A program made the translations under genes and the position numbers. Below are positions 57,417 through 64,000 of a stretch of DNA of 64,000 bases, piece after piece; position 1 is the stretch's first letter, and each line of letters opens with the position of its first letter. The notes beneath the pieces are model-generated. The model did not search any database. It had not been told where the DNA came from and saw only the letters and a program-made list of their open reading frames with translations. The DNA is from Campylobacter sp. RM6914. Its GTDB lineage: Bacteria; Campylobacterota; Campylobacteria; Campylobacterales; Campylobacteraceae. Where the stretch lies: positions 1,488,001 through 1,552,000 of the forward strand of contig NZ_CP012545.1 of assembly GCF_004803835.1 (NCBI RefSeq). Reading direction: 5' to 3'.

Positions 57417-58820
57417 TTAGGCTTTGTTGCGTGGGATTTTAAGAAATGCTACCAAACAAGCAAACGAAACAACCACACCAATAGCAGTTGATACATTTAT
57501 CTCAAGCCCAAAACCTATCTTTGCATTTGCAAGATAAGTGGCAACTACAGCAGTCATAAACACAGCAGGTATCGTAGTGATCCAGTGAAATTTATTGGTT
57601 TTATAAAGATAAGCCGAAGCTGCCCATAGCATTATGGCAGCGGTTGTTTGATTTGCCCAACCAAAATATCTCCAAATGATATTAAAATCCTGAGTAGATA
57701 CAAAGATACCAAGGGCAAATAACGGCACGGCTATCATAAGCCTTTTAATTATCTCTTTTTGAGATAGCTTAAAAAAGTCTGCGATGATAAGACGAGCCGA
57801 GCGAAATGCCGTATCTCCAGAAGTTATAGGAAGTATAACGACACCCAAAACAGCTATGATACCGCCTACGCTACCAAGAAGTGCGATAGATATCTCATGA
57901 ACAACACCGGACGGAGATCCTGCTGCAATAGCAGCACCTAAAAGCTCAGGACTTTCATAAAAGCTAAGTCCTAATGTGCACCAGATAAGACCGATAATAC
58001 CTTCAAGTATCATCGCCCCATAAAATATCATGCGACCTGACTTCTCGTCTTGTATACATCTTGCCATAAGAGGTGATTGAGTCGCGTGAAAGCCAGAGAT
58101 CGCGCCACAAGAGATAGTAACAAACAGTAAAGGCCAGATAGGCAGCCCTTTTGGATCGTAGTTAGTAAAAAGGTCAAGACCGACTGAGTAAAATTCCTTA
58201 CCGCTAACTATAAGACCTATCGTAAGTCCAGCTGACATAAACAGTAGCAATGCCCCAAAAAATGGGTAAAATCTACCTATGATCTTATCAATAGAAACAA
58301 GCGTAGCAAGGATGTAGTAAGCAAATATGATAAATACCCACAAACTAACATCAAGTGAAGTAAGACCGGATAAAAGCTTAGCCGGACCAAGAACAAAAAC
58401 CACTCCGACAAGAAGCAAAAGCACAAGTGCAAAGATATTCATAAAGTGTTTAGCCCATGTGCCAAGCCACTCGCCAACTACCGTAGGCACAGACGCGCCG
58501 TTGGCTCTAACGCTTAACATACCGGAAAAATAATCATGCACCGCACCAGCAAATATACAACCAAAAACTATCCAAAGCATAGCAACCGGTCCATAAAGCG
58601 CGCCCATGATCGGACCAAATATCGGACCAAGTCCTGCGATATTTAAAAGCTGTATCAAAAACACTTTTGGATTTGACATCTTGACATAATCCACACCGTC
58701 AGCCATCTGCATGGCGGGTGTTTTACGATCAGGGTTTATGACAAAGATCTTCTCAACTATCTTACCGTAAGTAAAATAGGCTAGTATAAGTAGCCCAACG
58801 CAAAAGAAAAACCAAATCAT
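57417..58820 (-). CDS. Short CstA-family carbon starvation carrier
   Basis: 467 residues with about 13 membrane helices. CstA features: INPDRKTPAMQMADGVDYV near the start, IAGLGPIFGPIMGALYGPVAMLWIV, and FHATQSPLMARCIQDEKSG. It is about 230 residues shorter than full-length CstA (such as C. jejuni Cj0917), ending after the conserved core rather than being truncated, and is an established short subgroup. Likely imports peptides or small acids such as pyruvate. Start ATG 58820. Confidence 0.85.
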   Translation of the reverse strand: MIWFFFCVGLLILAYFTYGKIVEKIFVINPDRKTPAMQMADGVDYVKMSNPKVFLIQLLNIAGLGPIFGPIMGALYGPVAMLWIVFGCIFAGAVHDYFSGMLSVRANGASVPTVVGEWLGTWAKHFMNIFALVLLLLVGVVFVLGPAKLLSGLTSLDVSLWVFIIFAYYILATLVSIDKIIGRFYPFFGALLLFMSAGLTIGLIVSGKEFYSVGLDLFTNYDPKGLPIWPLLFVTISCGAISGFHATQSPLMARCIQDEKSGRMIFYGAMILEGIIGLIWCTLGLSFYESPELLGAAIAAGSPSGVVHEISIALLGSVGGIIAVLGVVILPITSGDTAFRSARLIIADFFKLSQKEIIKRLMIAVPLFALGIFVSTQDFNIIWRYFGWANQTTAAIMLWAASAYLYKTNKFHWITTIPAVFMTAVVATYLANAKIGFGLEINVSTAIGVVVSFACLVAFLKIPRNKA

Positions 58821-58989
58821 CGCTCATCCTTTGTTTTTAATTTTTATTAATTCTACTAAAATTTTATTTGGTTTTGGTAACAAAAACACTATTTTGTAAA
58901 ATTTTCATACTCTTATCGGAAAAATTTGCACATTTCCATCTTGATCACACCTATAAATTTAAAAATACGCTCTTGTAAAATTTTGCAGA

Positions 58990-59006
58990 TATGCTAAAAT
59001 AGCATA
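58990..59006 (+). repeat. Inverted repeat at the promoter of the TupA-like gene
   Basis: TATGCT-AAAAT-AGCATA, a perfect 6-bp inverted repeat. It includes TAAAAT (58995-59000), a plausible -10 28 bp before ATG 59029. A repressor bound here would block the promoter. Confidence 0.45.
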
Positions 59007-59028
59007 ATCTTAAAAATAAGGAGTTAAG

Positions 59029-59856
59029 ATGAAAAAACTGTTATTGTTAAGTCTGCTTTTGGTTTCAAATTTCTACGCTGCAGAGTGTAGTAAAATTTAC
59101 GGCAACGGCGCTACCGAGCTTAAACTAGCCACAGGAAGCCCTGGCGAACTTGGACTTTTAGAGGCTCTTGCAAACAGCTTTAACGCCAAAAATGATACAA
59201 AAATTTGCTGGATAAAAGCTGGTAGCGGTAAAGGGCTAAAGCTACTTGAAGACGGGAAAGTCGATATATCCATGACGCACTCTCCAAAAGAAGAAAAGGA
59301 GCTTGTTGCAAAAGGTGCGGCTAAAAATCGAACGTTAATTGGGTCTAATGAATTTTACATCATAGGTCCAAAAGATGATCCCGCACAGATAAAAACCGCC
59401 AAAACCGCAGCCCAAGCATATACTAATATCGCAAACAAAAAGGCGCTATTTTATACAAGAGATGACAAAAGTGGCACTCACGTAAAAGAACTTAGCATAT
59501 GGAAGCTTGCAAATATCACTCCTAGCGGCAAATGGTATAAGCCAAATCGTGATTTCATGCTAGCTACCTTACGCAAAGCCGATGAAACAAGAGGCTATTT
59601 TATGAGTGACTCAAGCACATATAAAAGTATCCAAAACGAGCTAAAAAACAGCGAAGTGCTATTTGCAGGAGATAAGGTGCTTGTAAATGTTTATGTCGCC
59701 ATGAGTGCGAAAAATGCACCAAAAGAGGCTGATAAATTTATAGAATTTCTAAAAAGTGATGAAGCGCAAGAAATTTTTCAAAACTACGGCAAAAAAGAAT
59801 TTGGTGTGGCGCTTTACGAAGATGCCTCTTACGCACAAAAATACTTCATTCCTTAA
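59029..59856 (+). CDS. TupA-like periplasmic tungstate/molybdate-binding protein
   Basis: 275 residues with signal peptide (KKLLLLSLLLVSNFYAAEC). It follows the TupA pattern: LKLATGSPGELGLLEALA, GSGKGLKLLEDGKVDISMTHSPKEEK, FYIIGPKDDPAQIK and DDKSGTHVKELSIWK. The two longer of these are quoted as separate adjoining pieces of the family motif. TupA feeds tungstate to TupBC, but no ABC partner lies next to it. The usual TTTS loop near the start is TGSPGE here, so the ligand may differ. Promoter palindrome upstream; SD AAGGAG. Confidence 0.75.
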   Translation: MKKLLLLSLLLVSNFYAAECSKIYGNGATELKLATGSPGELGLLEALANSFNAKNDTKICWIKAGSGKGLKLLEDGKVDISMTHSPKEEKELVAKGAAKNRTLIGSNEFYIIGPKDDPAQIKTAKTAAQAYTNIANKKALFYTRDDKSGTHVKELSIWKLANITPSGKWYKPNRDFMLATLRKADETRGYFMSDSSTYKSIQNELKNSEVLFAGDKVLVNVYVAMSAKNAPKEADKFIEFLKSDEAQEIFQNYGKKEFGVALYEDASYAQKYFIP

Positions 59857-59889
59857 AACTAAACAGTGGCAAACTAGCCCCTTTTCATC

Positions 59890-60465
59890 TTAAAATTTAT
59901 AAAAAAACGCAACGATCTGCTCTGCTAGACGCTGTTTAAAAAACGGCCAAATATAACTTGGCGAGTAAGTCGAACCGCCATGCGATAGCGTTATCATCGT
60001 GCTTTTATCACCATCCTTACTCTTAATCAGCACACTTGCATTTAAAACATATATATAGCTATTTGTGTAGAAGTCATCATCATGATATCCAAGCGGAAAG
60101 CCTAAACCAAATGCACCAAAAGGCCTTCGTCCAAAGCCATATCCCATGTAAAATCTAGCCCTATTTTCATCTCTTTTTGTAAATCTATCAAAGCTTTGAA
60201 CATCGCCGATCACAACATAATCAGCCGTTTTCGCCTCACTACTTACTCTAAAACCGCGTTTTATAAACTCCGTAGCGATATCTGAGTTTACGCTCATATC
60301 GCCGCTTGTGCTATTTTTAAAATTTATAAACACACTTTGGTTGTTATCGCTTGTTTGGATAAATAACGCTTCGCTCGTTTTAGAAGAAATTTTAGGAGTG
60401 GCGCTTGAGGCGCATCCAAAAAACATAAATGCCACAAATAAAACGGATAAAATTTTAAATTTCAT
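59890..60465 (-). CDS. TraT-like outer membrane lipoprotein
   Basis: 191 residues. Lipoprotein signal with FFGCASS (Cys18 as acylation site). The mature part resembles TraT, the plasmid-type complement resistance and surface exclusion lipoprotein: SVFINFKNSTSGDMSVNSD, then FIKRGFRVSSEAKTADYVVIGDV, followed by a Gly/Phe/Tyr-rich segment (~104-128). D40-N-N42-Q-S44 is a full N-glycosylation sequon. Start ATG 60465 with AAGGAGAAG. Function in Campylobacter unknown. Confidence 0.6.
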   Translation of the reverse strand: MKFKILSVLFVAFMFFGCASSATPKISSKTSEALFIQTSDNNQSVFINFKNSTSGDMSVNSDIATEFIKRGFRVSSEAKTADYVVIGDVQSFDRFTKRDENRARFYMGYGFGRRPFGAFGLGFPLGYHDDDFYTNSYIYVLNASVLIKSKDGDKSTMITLSHGGSTYSPSYIWPFFKQRLAEQIVAFFYKF

Positions 60466-60571
60466 TTTCTTCTCCTTGAAATTTGCCTATTTTAGCACAA
60501 AAAATCAAACTGTAAAGCAAAGGATTTGTTTTTATAAAACCGTTTTATATTATATTAAAGAGCAAGGTTAT

Positions 60572-60594
60572 ATAATTACTTCTATAATAATTAT
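60572..60594 (+). promoter_or_regulatory. Candidate Fur box upstream of feoAB
   Basis: ATAATTA-(9 bp)-TAATTAT, an AT-rich inverted repeat resembling a degenerate Fur box, 28 bp before the feoA ATG at 60623. Iron control of feoAB is expected; the site is by eye only. Confidence 0.4.
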
Positions 60595-60622
60595 CACTTT
60601 TATAGTGTGCAGGGGTATTTTT

Positions 60623-60850
60623 ATGAATTTAGACGAAGTAGCGACAAGGCAAACATATAAAATAGTATCCATAAATGCCAACGGAAAGTTGATGCAAAAA
60701 CTTCTTGACATGGGATTTGTTATAGGAGCGCAAATAGAAGTTATAAGAGAAGCTCCACTATCAGACCCGATGGAGATAAAAATACACAGCTATCTTATCT
60801 CGCTTAGAAAGAGTGAAGCAATGCTTATCAAGGTTGAACAATGTCTATAA
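60623..60850 (+). CDS. feoA: Ferrous iron transport protein FeoA
   Basis: 75 residues from ATG 60623 with AGGGG ten bases upstream. SH3-like domain: NGKLMQKLLDMGFVIGAQIEV, then PMEIKIHSYLISLRKSEA. It assists FeoB, probably at the cytoplasmic face. Overlaps feoB by 10 bp. Upstream in-frame codons (60308 on) lie antisense to the lipoprotein gene and are not used. Confidence 0.93.
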   Translation: MNLDEVATRQTYKIVSINANGKLMQKLLDMGFVIGAQIEVIREAPLSDPMEIKIHSYLISLRKSEAMLIKVEQCL

Positions 60851-63360
60851 AAGTAGCTCTTGCAGGTCAACCAAACTGTGGCAAATCAACGATATTTAAC
60901 ATGGTAAGCGGCATACGCCAGCATATCGCAAACTATCCAGGTGTTACGGTAGATAAAAAGTCGGGGTATTTTAGCGTAGGTGATATCGACATCGAGATGG
61001 TTGATCTTCCAGGCACTTACTCTTTTAGTTCATACTCTCTTGAAGAAAAAGTTGCAAAAGAATTTATTATAAACGAAAGTCCCGACATCATCCTAAACAT
61101 AGTCGATGCGTCAAATTTAAAGAGAAATTTATATCTTACCTTTCAACTTCTTGAGGTTGGGGTGCCGGTTGTCATAGTCTTAAACATGAGCGATGTGGCA
61201 AATCGTCGCGGCATAATCATCGATGCTAAAAAAATGAGTGAATTTTTAGGTTGTCCCGTGATAGAGGCAAGCGCCGCAAAGGGGCAAGGTAAAGATGAGA
61301 TACTAGAAATTTTAAGAAAGACAAGTGAATTAAAAGAAAATTATCAAGAATTTCGCGCCAACTACGACGAGCTTGAAGAGTATATCTTAGAGCTTGAAAA
61401 TGAAGTAAATTTAGAAGATAAAACAGCCATTAGCAAAAGATGGCTTTGCATAAAGGCACTTGAAAAAGACCAAGCCATACTTGAAATACTAAAATCCACA
61501 CACAAAGATATAAATTCAAAAATAACCGCCTTAAGAGAGAAATTTAACTCCAAACTTGGTAAGAATATCGAGACTTTTTTGGCATCATTTAGATATGAAA
61601 ACGCTGATATTATATTTAACGAATGCGTGAGTGAAACCAAAAAAGGCGAACTAACTACGACAGATAAAGCCGACAAGATCATCTTAAACAAATGGCTAAG
61701 TTTTCCTATCTTATTTTTGATAATCTTCATCACATACGAGCTAAGCATCGTCTTTGGCTATCATCTTACAAACTATACCTGGCCTGTGCTTGCGGCTATT
61801 AAAAATTTCATAATAGATATATCTCCATCGGCTGATATCGCACGTATCCCTTTAATAACCGATATGGCAGTTTGGCTTGCAAATTCTACGATAGCGCTCT
61901 TAAACTATCTGCCGATATTTTTTATACTTTTTGCATTAATCGCCATAATGGAAGACGTCGGTTACATGCCTAGAATGGCGTTTATCTTAGATAAGTTGTT
62001 TAGAAAATTCGGTCTTCACGGGCAAAGCACGCTACCATTGGTGCTTGGTGGAGCATTTGTAGGAGGTTGTGCGGTACCTGGAGTAATGAGCACAAAAGGT
62101 ATATCAGACGATAGAGCCAGGATGGCAACCATCCTTACTGTTCCTTTAATGAACTGTCTTGCTAAAGTGCCGTTTTACACCTTGCTTCTTGGAGCGTTTT
62201 TCCCGACACAAATGAGCATAATGCTCTTTTATATATCTACAGTTACCGTTCTAGCAGCACTTTTGATAGCCAAGCTCTTAACCTCAACCGTTTTAAGAAC
62301 AAGAGAGACAGCGCCATTTGTTATGGAGCTGCCGCCATATCATATGCCGACCTTTAAAGGTGTGATACTAAGATCTTGTGAGCGTGTTTGGATATATATA
62401 AAAAAGGTCTGTACTATCGTTGTTGCCGTAGCCGTGATACTTTTTGTCCTTTTACAATTTCCTGGACTTTCTAAAGAAAAGCAAGAACACTACACAAACG
62501 AAGAGCAAGTGCTACTTGCGAGCTTTGATAAAGTCGTTAAAAAATCAAGCTACTACTCGTTGGTTGATAGCAGAGAAGAGGTGGCTTCGCTTTTAAATTT
62601 CTATGACGGATACCGAGCCAAAAAGATGAGCGGTAGTAAAGGCGTAGACGAGAAATACCAAGAGGATAATCCGGAATTCTATAAATTTCTAGTTCCTAAA
62701 AACGATAAAGACGCAAAGCTTATAAACGGAGCTCTTAGAAAGCTATCAACCGGAAGAAATAAAATTTTAAGAGAGCAAAAAAACGACAAGATAGAAAGCT
62801 CGTTACTTGGCATGGCTGGTCGTGCACTTGAGCCTATATCACAGTTTGCGGGATTCGACTGGAAGATAAACGTAGCCTTTTTAAGCTCATTTGCAGCACG
62901 CGAATCAGCAGTCGCAACGCTTGGAAGTATATATGAGTCAAACAAAGACTCAAGCTCAATAGCAACCGTAAGTGACGATAGCAATACAACCAGCTCAACG
63001 ATAGCCGATGAAAGCAGCTTAAGACCTGAAGAAATGATGGCTAAAAACAGCGGTTACACACCGCTTCATGCGGCTTCTATCATTATCTTTATGCTTTTAA
63101 CGCCTCCTTGTATCGCAACCATGATTGTGGTTAAAATGCAAACAAACAGCTGGGCATGGATGTGTTTTGGGATATTCTTCCCGTTTGGCCTAGCTCTAGC
63201 CGTAGCCTCGCTCTTTTTTACCGTTTCAAGCATATTTGGCATTAGTGGTTTAGAGGCGATTAGCTGGTATTATTTCACGCTTTTATTTGCAGTTTTAGTG
63301 CTTTGGTTTTTACCTGAAAAGAGGAAAAACTGGAGTGGCGGCATAGTAAAAAATAGATAA
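60841..63360 (+). CDS. feoB: Ferrous iron transporter FeoB
   Basis: 839 residues, longer than E. coli FeoB (773) and much longer than C. jejuni's as I recall it. The N-terminal G domain has GQPNCGKST (G1, Lys15), VDLPGTYSFSS (G3) and LNMSDV (G4); a helical GDI region spans ~180-270. The membrane part has two Gate motifs: GGCAVPGVMSTK and PPCIATMIVV. An extra soluble stretch at ~545-655, between membrane helices, and a Ser/Thr/Asp-rich insert at ~700-732 explain the length. It imports Fe(II) into the cytoplasm. Start ATG 60841. Confidence 0.96.
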   Translation: MSIKVALAGQPNCGKSTIFNMVSGIRQHIANYPGVTVDKKSGYFSVGDIDIEMVDLPGTYSFSSYSLEEKVAKEFIINESPDIILNIVDASNLKRNLYLTFQLLEVGVPVVIVLNMSDVANRRGIIIDAKKMSEFLGCPVIEASAAKGQGKDEILEILRKTSELKENYQEFRANYDELEEYILELENEVNLEDKTAISKRWLCIKALEKDQAILEILKSTHKDINSKITALREKFNSKLGKNIETFLASFRYENADIIFNECVSETKKGELTTTDKADKIILNKWLSFPILFLIIFITYELSIVFGYHLTNYTWPVLAAIKNFIIDISPSADIARIPLITDMAVWLANSTIALLNYLPIFFILFALIAIMEDVGYMPRMAFILDKLFRKFGLHGQSTLPLVLGGAFVGGCAVPGVMSTKGISDDRARMATILTVPLMNCLAKVPFYTLLLGAFFPTQMSIMLFYISTVTVLAALLIAKLLTSTVLRTRETAPFVMELPPYHMPTFKGVILRSCERVWIYIKKVCTIVVAVAVILFVLLQFPGLSKEKQEHYTNEEQVLLASFDKVVKKSSYYSLVDSREEVASLLNFYDGYRAKKMSGSKGVDEKYQEDNPEFYKFLVPKNDKDAKLINGALRKLSTGRNKILREQKNDKIESSLLGMAGRALEPISQFAGFDWKINVAFLSSFAARESAVATLGSIYESNKDSSSIATVSDDSNTTSSTIADESSLRPEEMMAKNSGYTPLHAASIIIFMLLTPPCIATMIVVKMQTNSWAWMCFGIFFPFGLALAVASLFFTVSSIFGISGLEAISWYYFTLLFAVLVLWFLPEKRKNWSGGIVKNR

Positions 63361-63382
63361 TAAATTTTAAAAAGGAGAGAGA

Positions 63383-63691
63383 ATGAAAAAACTTTTATTT
63401 TCATCATTTTTAGTTGCTCTTATGAGCCAAGCAGCCCTTGCACATACGGCTCTTATGAGTTGTTTTGACAACGGAGACGGCACCATCACTTGCGAGGGTG
63501 GTTTTAGCGACGGCTCAAGCGCGGCTGGAGTTGAATTTAAAGCTATTCAAGGCGATAAAGTAGTTGCAGAGGGCAAATTTGATAAAGATAGTGCTTTTAC
63601 TTTTAAAAAACCAGAGGGCGAGTATAAGGCTAGAATGTTTGCCGGCGAGGGTCACGAGGTTGTTATAAATTCAAAAGACATAGCAGAGTAA
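63383..63691 (+). CDS. Small periplasmic protein, predicted N-terminal His after cleavage
   Basis: 102 residues. Signal peptide KKLLFSSFLVALMSQAALA followed by HTALMSCFDNGDGTITCEGG, so cleavage after ALA gives an N-terminal His. Two Cys lie at ~27 and ~37. The rest is a beta sandwich-like VEFKAIQGDKVVAEGKF. It resembles accessory periplasmic proteins found with DUF4198 proteins in nickel/cobalt uptake loci (NikL-like), which is inference. It lies 22 bp after feoB, probably in the same operon, and 30 bp before the next gene of the same type. SD AAAGGAGAG. Confidence 0.65.
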   Translation: MKKLLFSSFLVALMSQAALAHTALMSCFDNGDGTITCEGGFSDGSSAAGVEFKAIQGDKVVAEGKFDKDSAFTFKKPEGEYKARMFAGEGHEVVINSKDIAE

Positions 63692-63721
63692 ATTTCAAAT
63701 CAATTCATCAAAAGGATAAAA

Positions 63722-64000
63722 ATGAAAAAAATTCTTACTTCTTCGGTAGTTGCGGGGTTATTGGCTAGTTCGGCATTTGCGCACTTTCAAATGCTTTACA
63801 CTCCAGAGTCGGCTCTTGAAAAAGGTACAAATTTAAATTTGAAATTAGTTTTCACTCATCCATTTGCAGATGAACACACCATGGATATGGGTCTTCAAGA
63901 AGATAAAAGCAGAGCTAATGTAGTTGACTTTTATGTAGTCCATAAAGAGAAAAAAACCGACCTAAAAGACAAATTAAAAGAGATAAAATTTAAAGGTAGC
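63722..64000 (+). CDS. DUF4198-type periplasmic protein (partial, runs off right edge)
   Basis: 93 codons are visible. Signal peptide KKILTSSVVAGLLASSAFA followed by HFQMLYTPESALEKG, so the mature chain starts with His, as in DUF4198/NikK-type metal-handling proteins. HPFADEHTMDMG adds further His and Asp. These proteins are commonly found next to nickel or cobalt importers; the neighbouring genes beyond the edge would decide. Start ATG 63722 with AAAAGGATAAAA SD. Confidence 0.65.
   Translation, partial: MKKILTSSVVAGLLASSAFAHFQMLYTPESALEKGTNLNLKLVFTHPFADEHTMDMGLQEDKSRANVVDFYVVHKEKKTDLKDKLKEIKFKGS

Noticed and set aside
60308-60622. N-terminal extension of feoA
   Set aside because: It runs antisense through the lipoprotein gene; the ATG at 60623 has an SD and gives normal FeoA length.

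Overview
The window is AT-rich chromosomal DNA from a Campylobacter (Campylobacterota), probably a species outside the C. jejuni/C. coli group. This rests on protein similarity and on gene order that I recall from C. jejuni. The block perR-dxs-fliH-fliG-fliF-hisC-pheA-lysA-lptG-pth-rplY, the block tal-serB-cheW-cheA-cheV, the pair fliJ-like/motE-like next to purA, and the block selD-yedF-tlp-modE-fdhD-fdhC-fdhB-fdhA-small Tat protein-chaperone-nspC all match C. jejuni order. Genes that break this order (an orphan pilT, argC, bioA/bioD, a barnase/barstar pair, an orphan TupA-like protein) point to another species; I cannot name it from sequence alone. I see no rRNA, tRNA, insertion sequence, prophage or CRISPR array.

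Layout. 1-12.6 kb (minus strand): a partial CYTH-CHAD protein, the peroxide regulator PerR, Dxs, the flagellar basal-body genes fliH-fliG-fliF, then hisC, pheA, lysA, lptG, pth and rplY. 12.7-19.3 kb: pilT-like ATPase, transaldolase, serB and the chemotaxis genes cheW-cheA-cheV. 19.3-26.4 kb: LpxH-like phosphoesterase, argC, greA, lpxB, a POT peptide transporter, bioA, bioD. 26.5-27.9 kb (plus): surE and tcdA. 27.9-35.2 kb (minus): MotE-like, FliJ-like, purA, hisZ-like and a 1366-residue PAS-GGDEF-EAL protein.

35.2-45.7 kb (minus) is the formate dehydrogenase and selenium region. SelD and FdhA are both selenoproteins, each read through an in-frame UGA that has a hairpin just downstream. Around them lie yedF, a TlpD-like zinc chemoreceptor, a ModE-type regulator with a duplicated cysteine-containing N-terminal unit, fdhD, fdhC, fdhB, a small Tat-signal protein and a TorD-family chaperone. 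Related genes lie further right: moeA, moaD and moaE (molybdopterin), yedE (selenium transport), and a TupA-like tungstate-binding protein. The right-hand half therefore holds much of what is needed to build and fill a Mo/W-Sec formate dehydrogenase, although selA, selB and selC are not here.

46-64 kb is mixed: nspC and nspA (carboxyspermidine pathway), rdgB, a Sel1-repeat lipoprotein, an MFS exporter, a HI0933-type flavoprotein, a secreted barnase-type RNase overlapping its barstar-type inhibitor gene, a low-molecular-weight tyrosine phosphatase, a short CstA-family carrier, a TraT-like lipoprotein, feoA-feoB, and two periplasmic proteins (the second cut by the right edge) whose mature N-termini are predicted to be histidine.

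The most interesting items are the barnase/barstar pair at 50.9-51.7 kb, the duplicated Cys unit of the ModE-like regulator, the two selenoproteins that a standard gene caller would split or truncate, and the N-terminal-His periplasmic pair after feoB.
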